Notes: a model not told the origin generated them from the sequence alone. 61,584 nt of DNA from Methanobrevibacter ruminantium (GCA_004553595.1 SFKZ01000010.1:1-61584), one strand, 5' to 3'. Positions 17,506 through 25,902 are shown, numbered from the stretch's first letter. Numbers and translations are program-made.

Positions 17506-18771
17506 TCAATTCAATTTATTTCCACAGAATGTACAAAAGTTATTTCCCTTTTTCACCTTAGAACCACAGGAAGAGCATATTGATTCACTTTCCAATCTGT
17601 TTCCACAGTTCATGCAGAAGGAATCCTCTTTCTTAACCCTTGCACCACATGATGGACATTTAAGCTCTTCCAAGTTAAATCCACAGGACATGCAGAATTT
17701 AGCATTAGAATCTACTTGCCTATTGCAATTAGGGCAAGTCTTGTAGTCATTCGGAACTATGAATCCAGTGCTTATATTACCTGAATTACCTCTTGATTTG
17801 ACGCCGGTTAAGGCTGAAGCTTGAGGTACCGCTTCCATATTTGTTTGAGCAATGATATCTCCCAAACTAATGGTGGAATCCTTATTATTATCTCCAAGAT
17901 CTTGAGGTATCTGAGTTCCATTTGTTTCAACATATGGATTGTATTCATCCTTTGGTTTAGGTGTTTCAGATAGGATGGGTCTGCTATAGAAATCATCGGT
18001 GTTGATGATCTCCTCTTCAGTTTCAATCATCACTGCAATTCTTTTGTCATCTGCAGGGTGTGTTGAAAAGAAATCAAATCCTCTTGCGTTGGATCCAGTA
18101 AACTCCATCCAAAATTTGGGAACGTGACTAATGTCATATCCAGCCAAATGGGCTATCAACATCCCCAATTTATCAGCTTCGTATTCCTGATCCCTTCCCC
18201 AAGGCTGCATCAGGAAATATTCGGAACCTACATTCACAACATTTGTCGCGGCTCTGGCCATGCTTCCAATTTCGCCCATTCCGAAAAGATCCAATGCAAA
18301 ACTACCTAACCAAGCTGCTGAAGCAAGCCCTTCCTTGGTCTGACGGGCACTTATCTTTGTTCTGCTATGGTCAAGCAATGCATGAGCCATCTCATGAGCT
18401 AAAATAAATGCTAACCTCTCTTCTGTATTTGCAACTGATAGAATTCCAGAGTAAACTGTAATCTTTCCACCTGCATGACAGGTGGCATTGATGCAGTCAT
18501 TTGCAATTAAGTGAACTTCCCATTCATAGTAGCCGTCAACATAATCATATCTGCCAATCTTATATAGGAATTCCTCAACGGTACGGATTAGCTTTGTTGC
18601 AATTTGAATAGTCAGTTGACCTTGCGGACTTTCATCCAATATCTGATATTTGCTCAGTTCCTGATAATAATAGCCAAATATTTCCTTTAGGAACTTGTCA
18701 TCATCCACCGTATCGTAATGCTCTTTACCTGTAAACGGATTTATCGGACTTCGGTCATCTTTTTTAATCAT
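17506..18771 (-). CDS. M48-family zinc metallopeptidase with C-terminal zinc ribbons
   Basis: 421 aa from the ATG at 18771, which follows a GGGGGG run; the upstream in-frame extension lacks a better site. The zinc-binding HEMAH (residues ~126-130, in AFILAHEMAHALLDHS) and the downstream Glu in DQEYEADKLG mark an active M48 peptidase of the Oma1/LoiP/BepA group. After a low-complexity linker (~270-340) come three C-x2-C zinc-ribbon pairs (CPNCNRQ…FCMSCG; CPSCGAR…FCMNCG; CSSCGSK…FCTFCG). I see no signal peptide or membrane segment, so it may act in the cytoplasm. It leads a run of zinc-ribbon genes. M48 enzymes usually serve membrane-protein quality control. Confidence 0.85.
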   Translation of the reverse strand: MIKKDDRSPINPFTGKEHYDTVDDDKFLKEIFGYYYQELSKYQILDESPQGQLTIQIATKLIRTVEEFLYKIGRYDYVDGYYEWEVHLIANDCINATCHAGGKITVYSGILSVANTEERLAFILAHEMAHALLDHSRTKISARQTKEGLASAAWLGSFALDLFGMGEIGSMARAATNVVNVGSEYFLMQPWGRDQEYEADKLGMLIAHLAGYDISHVPKFWMEFTGSNARGFDFFSTHPADDKRIAVMIETEEEIINTDDFYSRPILSETPKPKDEYNPYVETNGTQIPQDLGDNNKDSTISLGDIIAQTNMEAVPQASALTGVKSRGNSGNISTGFIVPNDYKTCPNCNRQVDSNAKFCMSCGFNLEELKCPSCGARVKKEDSFCMNCGNRLESESICSSCGSKVKKGNNFCTFCGNKLN

Positions 18772-18854
18772 GACCCCCCATAAATTAAATTTTTTTAAAA
18801 AAACCTTCGCAACATTTGAAATAAACAGCAATGAAAAAAAAAGAAAAGAAGAGA

Positions 18855-19670
18855 TTAATCTTCAAATTCAACTGATTTTGCCATTTCCTTTAATATGTCC
18901 AAGTCTACCTTTGAGCTTGATACCTCCACCGCCTTATTGTCTGAAAATACATAAACGCTATTTTCACCATAAACAGTTTCAGCGATAGTGAGGTTACCTT
19001 CTTCAGTTAAATTGCCATCATTAAGACCGATCATTTCGGAAATATGTTCCTTAACTGCATCCATATCATCAGATCCCACATAGTTTACTGCAATATCCTT
19101 ATTATAATCTTTAAATGAAACTGTGGAATATGATTCGTTTCCCTCTTCATTAATTTTTTCAAATTCTGATTTTTTAGGAATGTCCATTTTAAATAGATTA
19201 TCAAAGGCATCAGATTCAGTGAATAACTTATCACTGTCTTCATCAACAGTTTCATTAGATTTTAATTGTGCGCTTTCAGCAATTGCTTTCGCTTCATTCA
19301 AATCCTTATCTTTAATGACATATAATTCATCAACAGAATACTTGGCAACAATATAATCATTACCTGCTTGATAAACTTTTAAGCCATCCTCATCTTCGAT
19401 AAGGTCATAATTGCCGAAATAGGTTTTTGAAAAATCTTCAAAGTCTGTTACCCTTGCCTCTTTAAACTCATCTCCATAGAAGTGAGAAATTGACACGCCA
19501 TTTCCATTACTGGAACCAGGGTATGGTGCATTGAACCAATGCCAATTATCTCCCGGCACATTCAAAGTATAATCTCCAAAATCATAAGGTTTCAATTCCT
19601 CAGCAGACACTGATGAAATCAACATCCCAAATACCATTATCATCAATAAAATTCCAAAAATCCTTTTCAT
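18855..19670 (-). CDS. Secreted protein of unknown function
   Basis: 271 aa. A clear signal peptide (MKRIFGILLMIMVFGMLISSVSA, residues 1-23) is followed by an acidic, exported domain with no motif I recognise. It contains NVPGDNWHWFNAP, a pattern seen in small PsbP-like or DUF4367-type extracytoplasmic domains, and the second half repeats a similar layout, so it may hold two related subdomains. RBS AGGAGA precedes the ATG. It lies between the M48 peptidase and the zinc-ribbon genes on the same strand, so it may be a partner or substrate of that set. Function unknown. Confidence 0.75.
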   Translation of the reverse strand: MKRIFGILLMIMVFGMLISSVSAEELKPYDFGDYTLNVPGDNWHWFNAPYPGSSNGNGVSISHFYGDEFKEARVTDFEDFSKTYFGNYDLIEDEDGLKVYQAGNDYIVAKYSVDELYVIKDKDLNEAKAIAESAQLKSNETVDEDSDKLFTESDAFDNLFKMDIPKKSEFEKINEEGNESYSTVSFKDYNKDIAVNYVGSDDMDAVKEHISEMIGLNDGNLTEEGNLTIAETVYGENSVYVFSDNKAVEVSSSKVDLDILKEMAKSVEFED

Positions 19671-19802
19671 TTCATTCTCTCCTAAAAATAATTAAAAAAT
19701 TATTCTTTTTTAAAAAAGATAATTTTTTTAGAAATTTATTTTAATCATTTTAAAAAAGATAATTTTTGTTTAAGAAATTAGTTTTAATCTTTTAAATATC
19801 CT

Positions 19803-20270
19803 CTAGAAATTTAAGGAAATCTCATCAGGAACATTTACTCCATTGTTGATTGCTTCTGCTGATTTATAAGCGTCATATAATCCATAAATCCATATGAGCA
19901 AGTATAAAATTGCACCGATTAAAATCACATATAATATAACGGAGACAATAGCTCCAACGACGAGGATGATTCCCTTTTTAGAATGCCCATTATAAAATTG
20001 TCCCAAACCTGGGAAAAGGAAAGACAATATCAAAGCGAAAAATGGGCTTTTTTGCTCAGATGCCCCTGCAACCCTGACTCCGCATTTAGGGCAAATTTCT
20101 GCCTTGACATCAATCTTTGCACCACAGTTGGAACAAAATTTGGTGTTTTGACTTGGAACCGGTTGAATCTCTTCTTTCACTACTGCAGATTTGTCCACCT
20201 TTGTTCCACAATTTGGACAGAAATCAGCTGTTTGCTCCAGTTCACCACCACATTCACTGCATTTTATCAT
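19803..20270 (-). CDS. Double zinc-ribbon protein with TM2-like membrane domain
   Basis: 155 aa. Two N-terminal zinc ribbons (CSECGG…FCPNCG, residues ~4-21, and FCSNCG…CPKCG, ~45-63) are followed by a TM2-like hairpin: FFALILSFLFPGLGQFYNGHSKKG, then VGAIVSVILYVILIGAILYLLIWIYGLYDAYK. The LFPGLGQFYNGH motif is diagnostic of the TM2 family. It starts 10 bases after the stop of the SHOCT gene with RBS GAGGGATAAG, so the two form an operon. Likely a membrane-anchored zinc-ribbon adaptor; the role is unknown. Confidence 0.82.
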   Translation of the reverse strand: MIKCSECGGELEQTADFCPNCGTKVDKSAVVKEEIQPVPSQNTKFCSNCGAKIDVKAEICPKCGVRVAGASEQKSPFFALILSFLFPGLGQFYNGHSKKGIILVVGAIVSVILYVILIGAILYLLIWIYGLYDAYKSAEAINNGVNVPDEISLNF

Positions 20271-20280
20271 CTTATCCCTC

Positions 20281-20958
20281 TTACATCTGTTCCAAGCACT
20301 TAGCCTTTATTTCATCAAATTCCTCTTGGCTTATTACACCCATATCCAAAAGCTCTTTAGCCTCTTTGAGTTTAGCCATAGGGCTAACCTCATTTTGAAC
20401 CACTTGGGTAGGTTGGGATTTGCCTTGGTTGATAGCTAAGATCTTATCATTCACAAAGTCATAGATCTTATTTACCTCATCCTGATACTTTGGAAGGTAA
20501 GTGATCAGATTTTCACTTGTAGGACCCCATTTGCTTGTTGCCATTCCTGGAAGCTCAAATTCGAGTGTACCGTTAACAAGTTCAGTCGCATCCCTTTTTT
20601 GAATACTGTTGATTTGATGGAAATATACTTTTTTCACTCCACCGAAACCGCTTTGCCATTTCTTGATTCCGCTTCCTGAGAAATCGAATTCGACATAGTC
20701 TTCAAATACAGCCAAGGTTCCTTGCAATCCATTGATGAAATACAATGCACCTTCCGGCTTTTCATAATTTATATGCTCACCATGAGCATAATTATCCATT
20801 TTCTTCTTAAAGCCTAAACCTGTTTTTTTGATGTCTCCCAAAATACCTTGGCTTTGTTCTTGCTGAGTTGGTGCTGAACCGTCTAAAGGATTTCCACAAC
20901 CTGGACAGAATTTAGCCCCATCCTCAACTTCATTTCCACAATTTTGACAAAATGCCAT
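20281..20958 (-). CDS. Zinc ribbon, PH-like and SHOCT domain protein
   Basis: 225 aa. An N-terminal zinc ribbon (CQNCGNEVEDGAKFCPGCG, residues ~4-22) is followed by a central domain (~70-165) resembling bacterial PH-like/DUF4429-type folds (GTLAVFEDYVEFDFSG, VYFHQINSIQKRDA). A C-terminal SHOCT helix (~190-225, LKEAKELLDMGVISQEEFDEIKAKCL) ends it. RBS AAGGTGATATT lies before the ATG. First gene of a two-gene operon with the TM2 protein. SHOCT proteins often form oligomers at membranes; the function here is unknown. Confidence 0.82.
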   Translation of the reverse strand: MAFCQNCGNEVEDGAKFCPGCGNPLDGSAPTQQEQSQGILGDIKKTGLGFKKKMDNYAHGEHINYEKPEGALYFINGLQGTLAVFEDYVEFDFSGSGIKKWQSGFGGVKKVYFHQINSIQKRDATELVNGTLEFELPGMATSKWGPTSENLITYLPKYQDEVNKIYDFVNDKILAINQGKSQPTQVVQNEVSPMAKLKEAKELLDMGVISQEEFDEIKAKCLEQM

Positions 20959-21129
20959 AATATCACCTTTTTAATCAATTGAAAAATCTATAAAAATTAG
21001 CATGAATACTAATTTCAAAGAAAAATAGCTAAAAATCATCTATCCTTCACAAAATCGCAAAAAATAAAATATTGAGTGCGTAAAATTAATATAAAAATGC
21101 TAATATATAATATAATTTATATATTTTGT

Positions 21130-21141
21130 TTATATAAATAT
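21130..21141 (+). promoter_or_regulatory. TATA box of the small wHTH gene
   Basis: TTATATAAATAT lies about 28-39 bases before the ATG at 21169. With the usual ~25-30 base spacing, transcription would begin at or just before the start codon. No Shine-Dalgarno site is present, so the mRNA may be leaderless. Confidence 0.45.
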
Positions 21142-21168
21142 ATTGTTTTATTAATACAATATTAATAT

Positions 21169-21432
21169 ATGAATAATGAAAAATTAATGGAGATTGTAGG
21201 ATTTGTAAAAGTGTCTCCATATAGGACAAAAACTTTGAAATTCCTAGGAGAAGGGCTTAAGATGCCCTCAGAAGTAGCCAAACATCTTGACATCAGAACA
21301 AGTCACGCATCTAATGTATTAAGCTCATTGAAAAAGCAAGGATTGGTCATCTGCATAAATGAAAAAGTGAAAAAGGGCAGGCTATATCAAAATACAGATT
21401 TGGCAAAAGAGGTCTTGAAGTATTTAGAGTGA
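21169..21432 (+). CDS. Small winged-helix transcriptional regulator
   Basis: 87 aa, almost entirely one winged helix of ArsR/MarR type. The recognition segment is PSEVAKHLDIRTSHASNVLSSLKKQGLV, followed by a wing (EKVKKGRLYQNT). No ligand domain is present. It is divergent from the zinc-ribbon operon (20958) and may regulate it. The start lacks a Shine-Dalgarno site and lies close to a TATA box, so a leaderless transcript is likely. Confidence 0.8.
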   Translation: MNNEKLMEIVGFVKVSPYRTKTLKFLGEGLKMPSEVAKHLDIRTSHASNVLSSLKKQGLVICINEKVKKGRLYQNTDLAKEVLKYLE

Positions 21433-21486
21433 AAATAAAATTGATATTCTTAAGAAAAAATAAAAAAATAAAAAAAGGGGTAATGT

Positions 21487-21747
21487 TTATTTTAACTCAA
21501 TGAACCCTGAAATATAAACAAAATTAATATCTGACTCAAATAATAATTTTAATATAAATTTACATTCTTCAGTGGGCAAAATATAATCATAAGCTATTAT
21601 GAGTTCATTATGACAAATTCCTAAAATTCTCAAATTCGACTTTTCATCATCAATTTCATCCATATTTGCAAACCACTTCTTAAAACCTAAACTTGAGAGT
21701 TTAGCAATTGAATTGAGAATTATGGAAAATTCATCTTCATAAGTCAT
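21487..21747 (-). CDS. Small protein of unknown function
   Basis: 86 aa, soluble, no recognised domain. It contains KKWFANMDEIDDEKSNLRILGICHNELIIAYDYILP. A strong RBS (GAGGTAATCTC) before the ATG and normal amino-acid composition support a real gene. It lies 42 bases after the 60-aa protein on the same strand, so the two may be cotranscribed. Function unknown. Confidence 0.65.
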   Translation of the reverse strand: MTYEDEFSIILNSIAKLSSLGFKKWFANMDEIDDEKSNLRILGICHNELIIAYDYILPTEECKFILKLLFESDINFVYISGFIELK

Positions 21748-21789
21748 GAGATTACCTCAAAGTAAAGACTTAACTTATACTTTTTTTAA

Positions 21790-21972
21790 TCAGCAATCAT
21801 TTCGCACCTCATTAAAAATAAAGGAATTATGAAATCCAAATTTAACCACAGGCATTGAAATGCCTTTTTTAACCCCATAAAGTTCAGACATTGATTCTCT
21901 TAATTTAACCACAGATGCATAAGCACCTTCATCTCCAATAAAATCGTTTTTATTTTTCAACACATTTTTCAT
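21790..21972 (-). CDS. Small protein of unknown function (60 aa)
   Basis: The strong AAAAGGAGGT site (21987-21978) fixes the start at ATG 21972, giving MKNVLKNKNDFIG… (60 aa); a longer frame to 22035 would put a hydrophobic stretch in front but has no RBS. The sequence (EGAYASVVKLRESMSELYGVKKG) has no motif I recognise. It probably forms a unit with the 86-aa gene downstream. Confidence 0.6.
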   Translation of the reverse strand: MKNVLKNKNDFIGDEGAYASVVKLRESMSELYGVKKGISMPVVKFGFHNSFIFNEVRNDC

Positions 21973-22257
21973 ATAAAACCTCCTTTTAAAAAATAATTGA
22001 ATAAACAATATTAAAAAAACAAAAATAATTGGCATAATGATGATTTAAAATTTAAAAGTATTATGGACACATTAAATCATCTAAAAAACAATTGTAAATA
22101 CCTTTCATACAATATAAAAACATGGAAGTATATAAATGTTTTTAATTTATATGAAATCATCCAAAAAAGAACTTTTTCTATTAAATAAAAAAATATAAAA
22201 ATAGCTAAAAAATTAAAAAATTAAAAAAACCATATAAAAAAAATTTAAAAAAATGAA

Positions 22258-22695
22258 TTAGAAAAGAGGATTCATAATAACGTTTTTCTCTTTTTTAGTC
22301 ATTTTAGTGTATGTAATTTTAGACTTGTAAGGAGTGTAACCACTTATCTTTTTAGTGGAAAGTAACATAAGGCCGCTGATATTTTTTGGCTTAACTGTTC
22401 TTGTAATTACTTTTCCTTTTTTGTTTTTGTAGTAAACAGTCATCTTTCTCAATACATAAGTGTGAGGCCTGAAGTCATCCCCTTTTTTCTTATCATGGTA
22501 AAAGATAGCTGCATATACCCCTTTAGCATTTTGTGCATCTTTTGGCTGATAGAAAGTCAAGATCCTATCCTTACTGCCAACATCTTTATGATTGCCCATT
22601 TTAATGGTTGTTGTAGCAGCACATGCTTGTCCCATTGTAAATCCTACAACTGCAACAAGCAAAACGAGCAAAATAAGGATTTTTCTCATATTCAT
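22258..22695 (-). CDS. Small secreted protein, unknown function
   Basis: 145 aa. Signal peptide MRKILILLVLLVAVVGFTMG…ACA (cut near residue 26), then a basic ~118-residue domain rich in Lys and Tyr (YVLRKMTVYYKNKKGK, TRTVKPKNISG, YTPYKSKITYTKMTKK) with a beta-strand-like pattern. RBS GGTGAGAG precedes the ATG. It may associate with the envelope; no known family was recognised. Three ~48-base tandem repeats lie upstream. Confidence 0.7.
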   Translation of the reverse strand: MNMRKILILLVLLVAVVGFTMGQACAATTTIKMGNHKDVGSKDRILTFYQPKDAQNAKGVYAAIFYHDKKKGDDFRPHTYVLRKMTVYYKNKKGKVITRTVKPKNISGLMLLSTKKISGYTPYKSKITYTKMTKKEKNVIMNPLF

Positions 22696-22752
22696 TTTCT
22701 CTCACCTTAATCTTAGTTAATATAATATTTATCTTATTAGTTAATAAGAGTT

Positions 22753-22896
22753 TTTAAAATATCTTTCAATTAAGATTATGAAAAAAAGTTGAAGAATACT
22801 TTAAAAATATCTTTCAATTAAAGATTATGAAAAAAAGTTGAAGAATACTTTAAAAATATCTTTCAATTAAAGATTATGAAAAAAAGTTGAAGAATA
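22753..22896. repeat. Three tandem copies of a ~48-base repeat
   Basis: Copies at 22753-22799, 22800-22848 and 22849-22896 share ATCTTTCAATTAAAGATTAT followed by a run of A and GTTGAAGAATA. Copies 2 and 3 are almost identical; copy 1 lacks two bases. They lie in the 307-base gap upstream of the small secreted protein and downstream of the lipoprotein gene. Recent slippage or unequal exchange is the simplest explanation; the remainder of the gap is poly-A/T. Confidence 0.85.
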
Positions 22897-23002
22897 AAAA
22901 ATAAAAAAATAATGAAAAATTTAAAAAAATAATAAAAAACAGTAAAATTTTTTGATAAAGGTTAGAACAATTCAAATGATTGTAAATCAAAAACTAAAGC
23001 CT

Positions 23003-23248
23003 TCAATCGTTATCATCATCTTTATCGTCTTTATCGTCTTTATCATTTTTGTCGTCTTTATCGTCTTTATCGTTGTCATCATCGTCATTGTCATCATTAT
23101 CTACAGAATCGCTTGAATCATCGGAATCTCCAGATGCATCATTAGCAGAATCATCACCACCAGATCCACCAATGCATCCGCTGACAGCAACGACAGCTAA
23201 AAGAATGATTGCTAATAATAGAAAAGCAAATACATTTTGTTTTTTCAT
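23003..23248 (-). CDS. Putative lipoprotein with long Asp/Lys tail
   Basis: 81 aa from ATG 23248 (GGAG upstream). A hydrophobic leader (residues ~5-22) ends in AVSGC, a lipobox-like site with Cys for lipid attachment. The rest is a Gly/Ser linker and an extremely acidic tail of Asp, Asn and Ser ending in DKDD/KDDKND-type repeats written in GATAAAGAC codons. No folded domain is present. The tail could bind cations at the cell surface, or vary in length by codon slippage. Function unknown. Confidence 0.7.
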   Translation of the reverse strand: MKKQNVFAFLLLAIILLAVVAVSGCIGGSGGDDSANDASGDSDDSSDSVDNDDNDDDDNDKDDKDDKNDKDDKDDKDDDND

Positions 23249-23465
23249 TAATAACAACTCCTTTAAAACATAGTTTGTTAATTTTAATATTTATATTTTG
23301 ATACTTTAAACTGATTAATAATGAAAAAACTGAATAAAGTAACAGAATCCTACTTAATAAAAACAAAAATTTACAATAACTACTATTATTTTAAAAATAA
23401 TCAAAAAATAAGAGAACAGATTTAAAATTAATAAAAAAATAAAAAAAGAGTTTAAAGAAAAAAAG

Positions 23466-23790
23466 TTACATATACAATGATGCAGGCACAGTATTTTCCT
23501 CTTCTTCAGAATTGGACAACTCATCTAAAGGTTTATAGAAAGTACCGAATCCAACAATTCTTTCCTTATTTATGGAAATGGAAAAAACAGGACCCTTATC
23601 CAAATCTACAACCATGAAATCAATAAAATCATCACTTTTCACCAATGATTCTGCAAGGCTCAAGCATTTGCCCTTCGTCTAGCATTACCCTAACCATCTC
23701 TTCTGCAGGAATCTTTTCCACACCTTCAATCTCTAAATTGTAACTCTTTACTTTTCCTTCAATCTCTGCTACTTTTTCACTAAAATTCAT
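23466..23790 (-). pseudogene. Frameshifted paralog of the 105-aa protein at 23844-24161
   Basis: GGAGGT stands before ATG 23790, and the frame reads MNFSEKVAEIEGKVKSYN…LEPCRIIGEK and then stops at TGA. The following residues, SDDFIDFMVVDLDKGPVFSISINKERIVGF, lie one base out of frame and end at 23466. They line up with IIGESDEFLDFMFYKKEGPIFSLSIKKEHI of the neighbour. One extra A in GGTGAAAAGT (~23643) explains the break. It is either a young pseudogene or a sequencing error. Otherwise it would encode a ~107-aa protein. Confidence 0.75.
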
Positions 23791-23843
23791 AAGAATTACC
23801 TCCAATCATCAAATAATAAACAAATAATAAATAATAAATAAAA

Positions 23844-24161
23844 TCATTGATACAAAGCCTTAGACGGTCCAGCATTCTCCCTTTTAGATATTTCTTCATC
23901 AATAGTCTTATGCAAAATGGACAAACCACAAATGTGTTCCTTTTTTATGCTGAGAGAAAAGATAGGCCCTTCCTTTTTATAAAACATGAAATCCAAAAAT
24001 TCATCGCTTTCTCCAATGATTTTGCCAGGACCTAAATGTCCGTGATCATTTAGTATGAGCATAATCATATTTTCCAATTTGCATTCCTCTTCATTATTCT
24101 CTGTCACATGATATTTTCCGAAATCATCTTGCATTTCTTTTATCTTTTCACTTATATTCAT
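23844..24161 (-). CDS. Small acidic protein, unknown function (paralog pair)
   Basis: 105 aa, soluble. N-terminal coiled-coil-like helix (MNISEKIKEMQDDFGKYH), then a compact domain (MIMLILNDHGHLGPGKIIGESDEFLDFMF, EGPIFSLSIKKEHICGL). RBS GAGGTAAACA precedes the ATG. The adjacent downstream gene is a diverged, frameshifted copy, so the pair arose by tandem duplication. No family recognised. Confidence 0.65.
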   Translation of the reverse strand: MNISEKIKEMQDDFGKYHVTENNEEECKLENMIMLILNDHGHLGPGKIIGESDEFLDFMFYKKEGPIFSLSIKKEHICGLSILHKTIDEEISKRENAGPSKALYQ

Positions 24162-24319
24162 TGTTTACCTCCAAATATTATTTTTTTAATTCTTCTTGCT
24201 ATAGTGCATTAATATGATAAAATTAAACGAATATGATGTTAATCAATAGTTTTCTAAAGATAATGCTATTAAGAGCTGTTAATAACTAAAGATATCATAA
24301 AATAAATAAAAGCATTATT

Positions 24320-24523
24320 CTAGAATTTCCCATTTCCAATCATGGTTTTAAAAATAGAACTGTTATGTCCAATAGGACAAAAGGATAATCTGGAAGAGAC
24401 TCCAGATTTTGAATCAAAATTCTTTATAACAGCTTTAATCATATCACCCATAACAATCACAATTTCACGTCCAAAAAGTATAAGGTCACAGTCACATATA
24501 AAGGTTTGGAATTTTATGATTTT
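24320..24523 (-). pseudogene. Possible gene remnant without a start codon
   Basis: In the 466-base gap 24162-24627 the minus strand is open for 67 codons (…CDLILFGREIVIVMGDMIKAV…, then LSFCPIGHNSSIFKTMIGNGKF, stop at 24320-24322). Composition looks protein-like, but a TAA stands immediately upstream and no RBS or good start exists. It may be the tail of a decayed gene. The plus-strand frame over the same bases looks less protein-like. The rest of the gap is empty. Confidence 0.3.
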
Positions 24524-24627
24524 TTAAAAAAAAAAAGATTAAATAAAATTAAAAAGAATGATAAAAAATTACCCGTCTGGATTGACGAAAAATGAAAAAG
24601 ATTTGGCTAAGTGAGAATAAGAGCCAT

Positions 24628-25902
24628 TTACTTGAAAGAAGCATCAATTATATTAGAATTATCCCCAACACTTAACTCCAAATTAGACGTATTTTTATTA
24701 TAAACAACTGTTGGATTCTGAATCTTGATAAATTCTCCCTCCGTATATAGGGAGTCAGCCATTTCATCCCATAAATTAACTTTTATGGATCCAGTATCAT
24801 CTTCAATCTCAATAACCCTAACTAAAAATACATTTCCGTTTTCTTCAAACTCAAAAGTGTCTTGAACATCAATTATTTTTCCTATGACTTTAATATTCAT
24901 ATCATTTTCTTTCAAGTCCTTTATGCTTTTAGAAGCATATAATAAGCTTTCAAGCTCTTCAAATGATTTTAGATTAGCCCTTTCTTCAATGGACAAACTA
25001 TCCCCATCAATCATCCTTGAACCTTGACCTATATGAAGTTCCATACCGTCATCAGTTTGTCTTGCTATTGCATTTTCAATCTTATATGCTTTAGATATGG
25101 TTGGAACTTGAGCTTTCTCATTCCAAAAGAAGGCTTTAATGGTTCCAGTATTGTCTGCAAGAATAGCTGATCTGACAATCCCTGAATCATCCTTAGTCTT
25201 AAATGAATAAGTTTCAAACAATGTGATTACTCTAGCCAAAATATCGATTTCTGTTGAATCTTCTCCAATATCCTTAATATCAGTCAATGAAATGTCAACA
25301 GATTCCTTTAAAAATTGAACCAATCCATCTTCCAATTTAGGATTGACATGTATTCTTGAATTTTCGTCTGTATTGATTCTGTATCCCACTGACTCTTCGC
25401 TGTCATATTCAACAAAACCATTTTGTATTCCGATAATGTCTCCTTTCTTAATGTCCAGACCAGCGTTTTCATTCCAGAGAATTGCCCTGATTGCAGATGA
25501 TGAATCACTGAATTCGATGATTTGAAGGCATTCGGACTCTTTAAGTTCCATAGGGTCACGAACTTTTGTAACTATACCTACGATATTGACATATTCATGC
25601 TTTTTCTCTTCTTTTGAGGAAATTTGCTTGATCATATGCTCTGCTAAAGATCTGCATTCCTTAGCCATATCATCATCAGGATTTTCATTTAATATGCGGT
25701 CAAAAAGGGAAATTGCTTTCTCAAATGAATCGATTGAACTATTGTAATCCTTTAGTTTAAAATAGGCAAATCCAATATTGAACCAAGCCACCTCATCTTC
25801 TGGATTGATTTCTATGGCTTTTTTAAAGCATTCAATAGCCATTTTGTATTCTTTCAATTCAAAATAAGTCTGTCCATCCTTATTGAAATCTCTATCTAAC
25901 AT
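24628..25902 (-). CDS. TPR protein fused to three OB-fold (RPA/SSB-like) domains
   Basis: 424 aa from ATG 25902, which has GAGGAT just upstream. Residues ~1-75 hold two TPR units (GQTYFELKEYKMAIECFKKA; AWFNIGFAYFKLKDYNSSID). Three OB-like domains follow at ~105-200, ~215-310 and ~330-420. Each begins with a conserved (V/A)-x-I/R-V and carries the RPA-type strand …IRAILWNENA, …IKAFFWNEKAQ, …IKVNLWDEMA. The last is near VRVIEIEDDTGSIKVNLWDE, very like archaeal RPA. I see no zinc finger. Archaeal RPA binds single-stranded DNA, so this looks like a ssDNA-binding protein with a protein-docking TPR head. The fusion is unusual; its role is unknown. Confidence 0.8.
   Translation of the reverse strand: MLDRDFNKDGQTYFELKEYKMAIECFKKAIEINPEDEVAWFNIGFAYFKLKDYNSSIDSFEKAISLFDRILNENPDDDMAKECRSLAEHMIKQISSKEEKKHEYVNIVGIVTKVRDPMELKESECLQIIEFSDSSSAIRAILWNENAGLDIKKGDIIGIQNGFVEYDSEESVGYRINTDENSRIHVNPKLEDGLVQFLKESVDISLTDIKDIGEDSTEIDILARVITLFETYSFKTKDDSGIVRSAILADNTGTIKAFFWNEKAQVPTISKAYKIENAIARQTDDGMELHIGQGSRMIDGDSLSIEERANLKSFEELESLLYASKSIKDLKENDMNIKVIGKIIDVQDTFEFEENGNVFLVRVIEIEDDTGSIKVNLWDEMADSLYTEGEFIKIQNPTVVYNKNTSNLELSVGDNSNIIDASFK

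Noticed and set aside
22753..22896. CRISPR array
   Set aside because: The three repeats are directly adjacent with no spacers and there are no cas genes.
23630..23660. Programmed frameshift in the 23466 gene
   Set aside because: The A run is only four bases with no slippery heptamer or downstream structure; simple mutation or read error is likelier.
24342..24527. Plus-strand 61-aa frame (MVLKIELLCPIGQ…)
   Set aside because: No RBS; the complementary frame looks more protein-like, so this is most likely a shadow of a decayed minus-strand gene.
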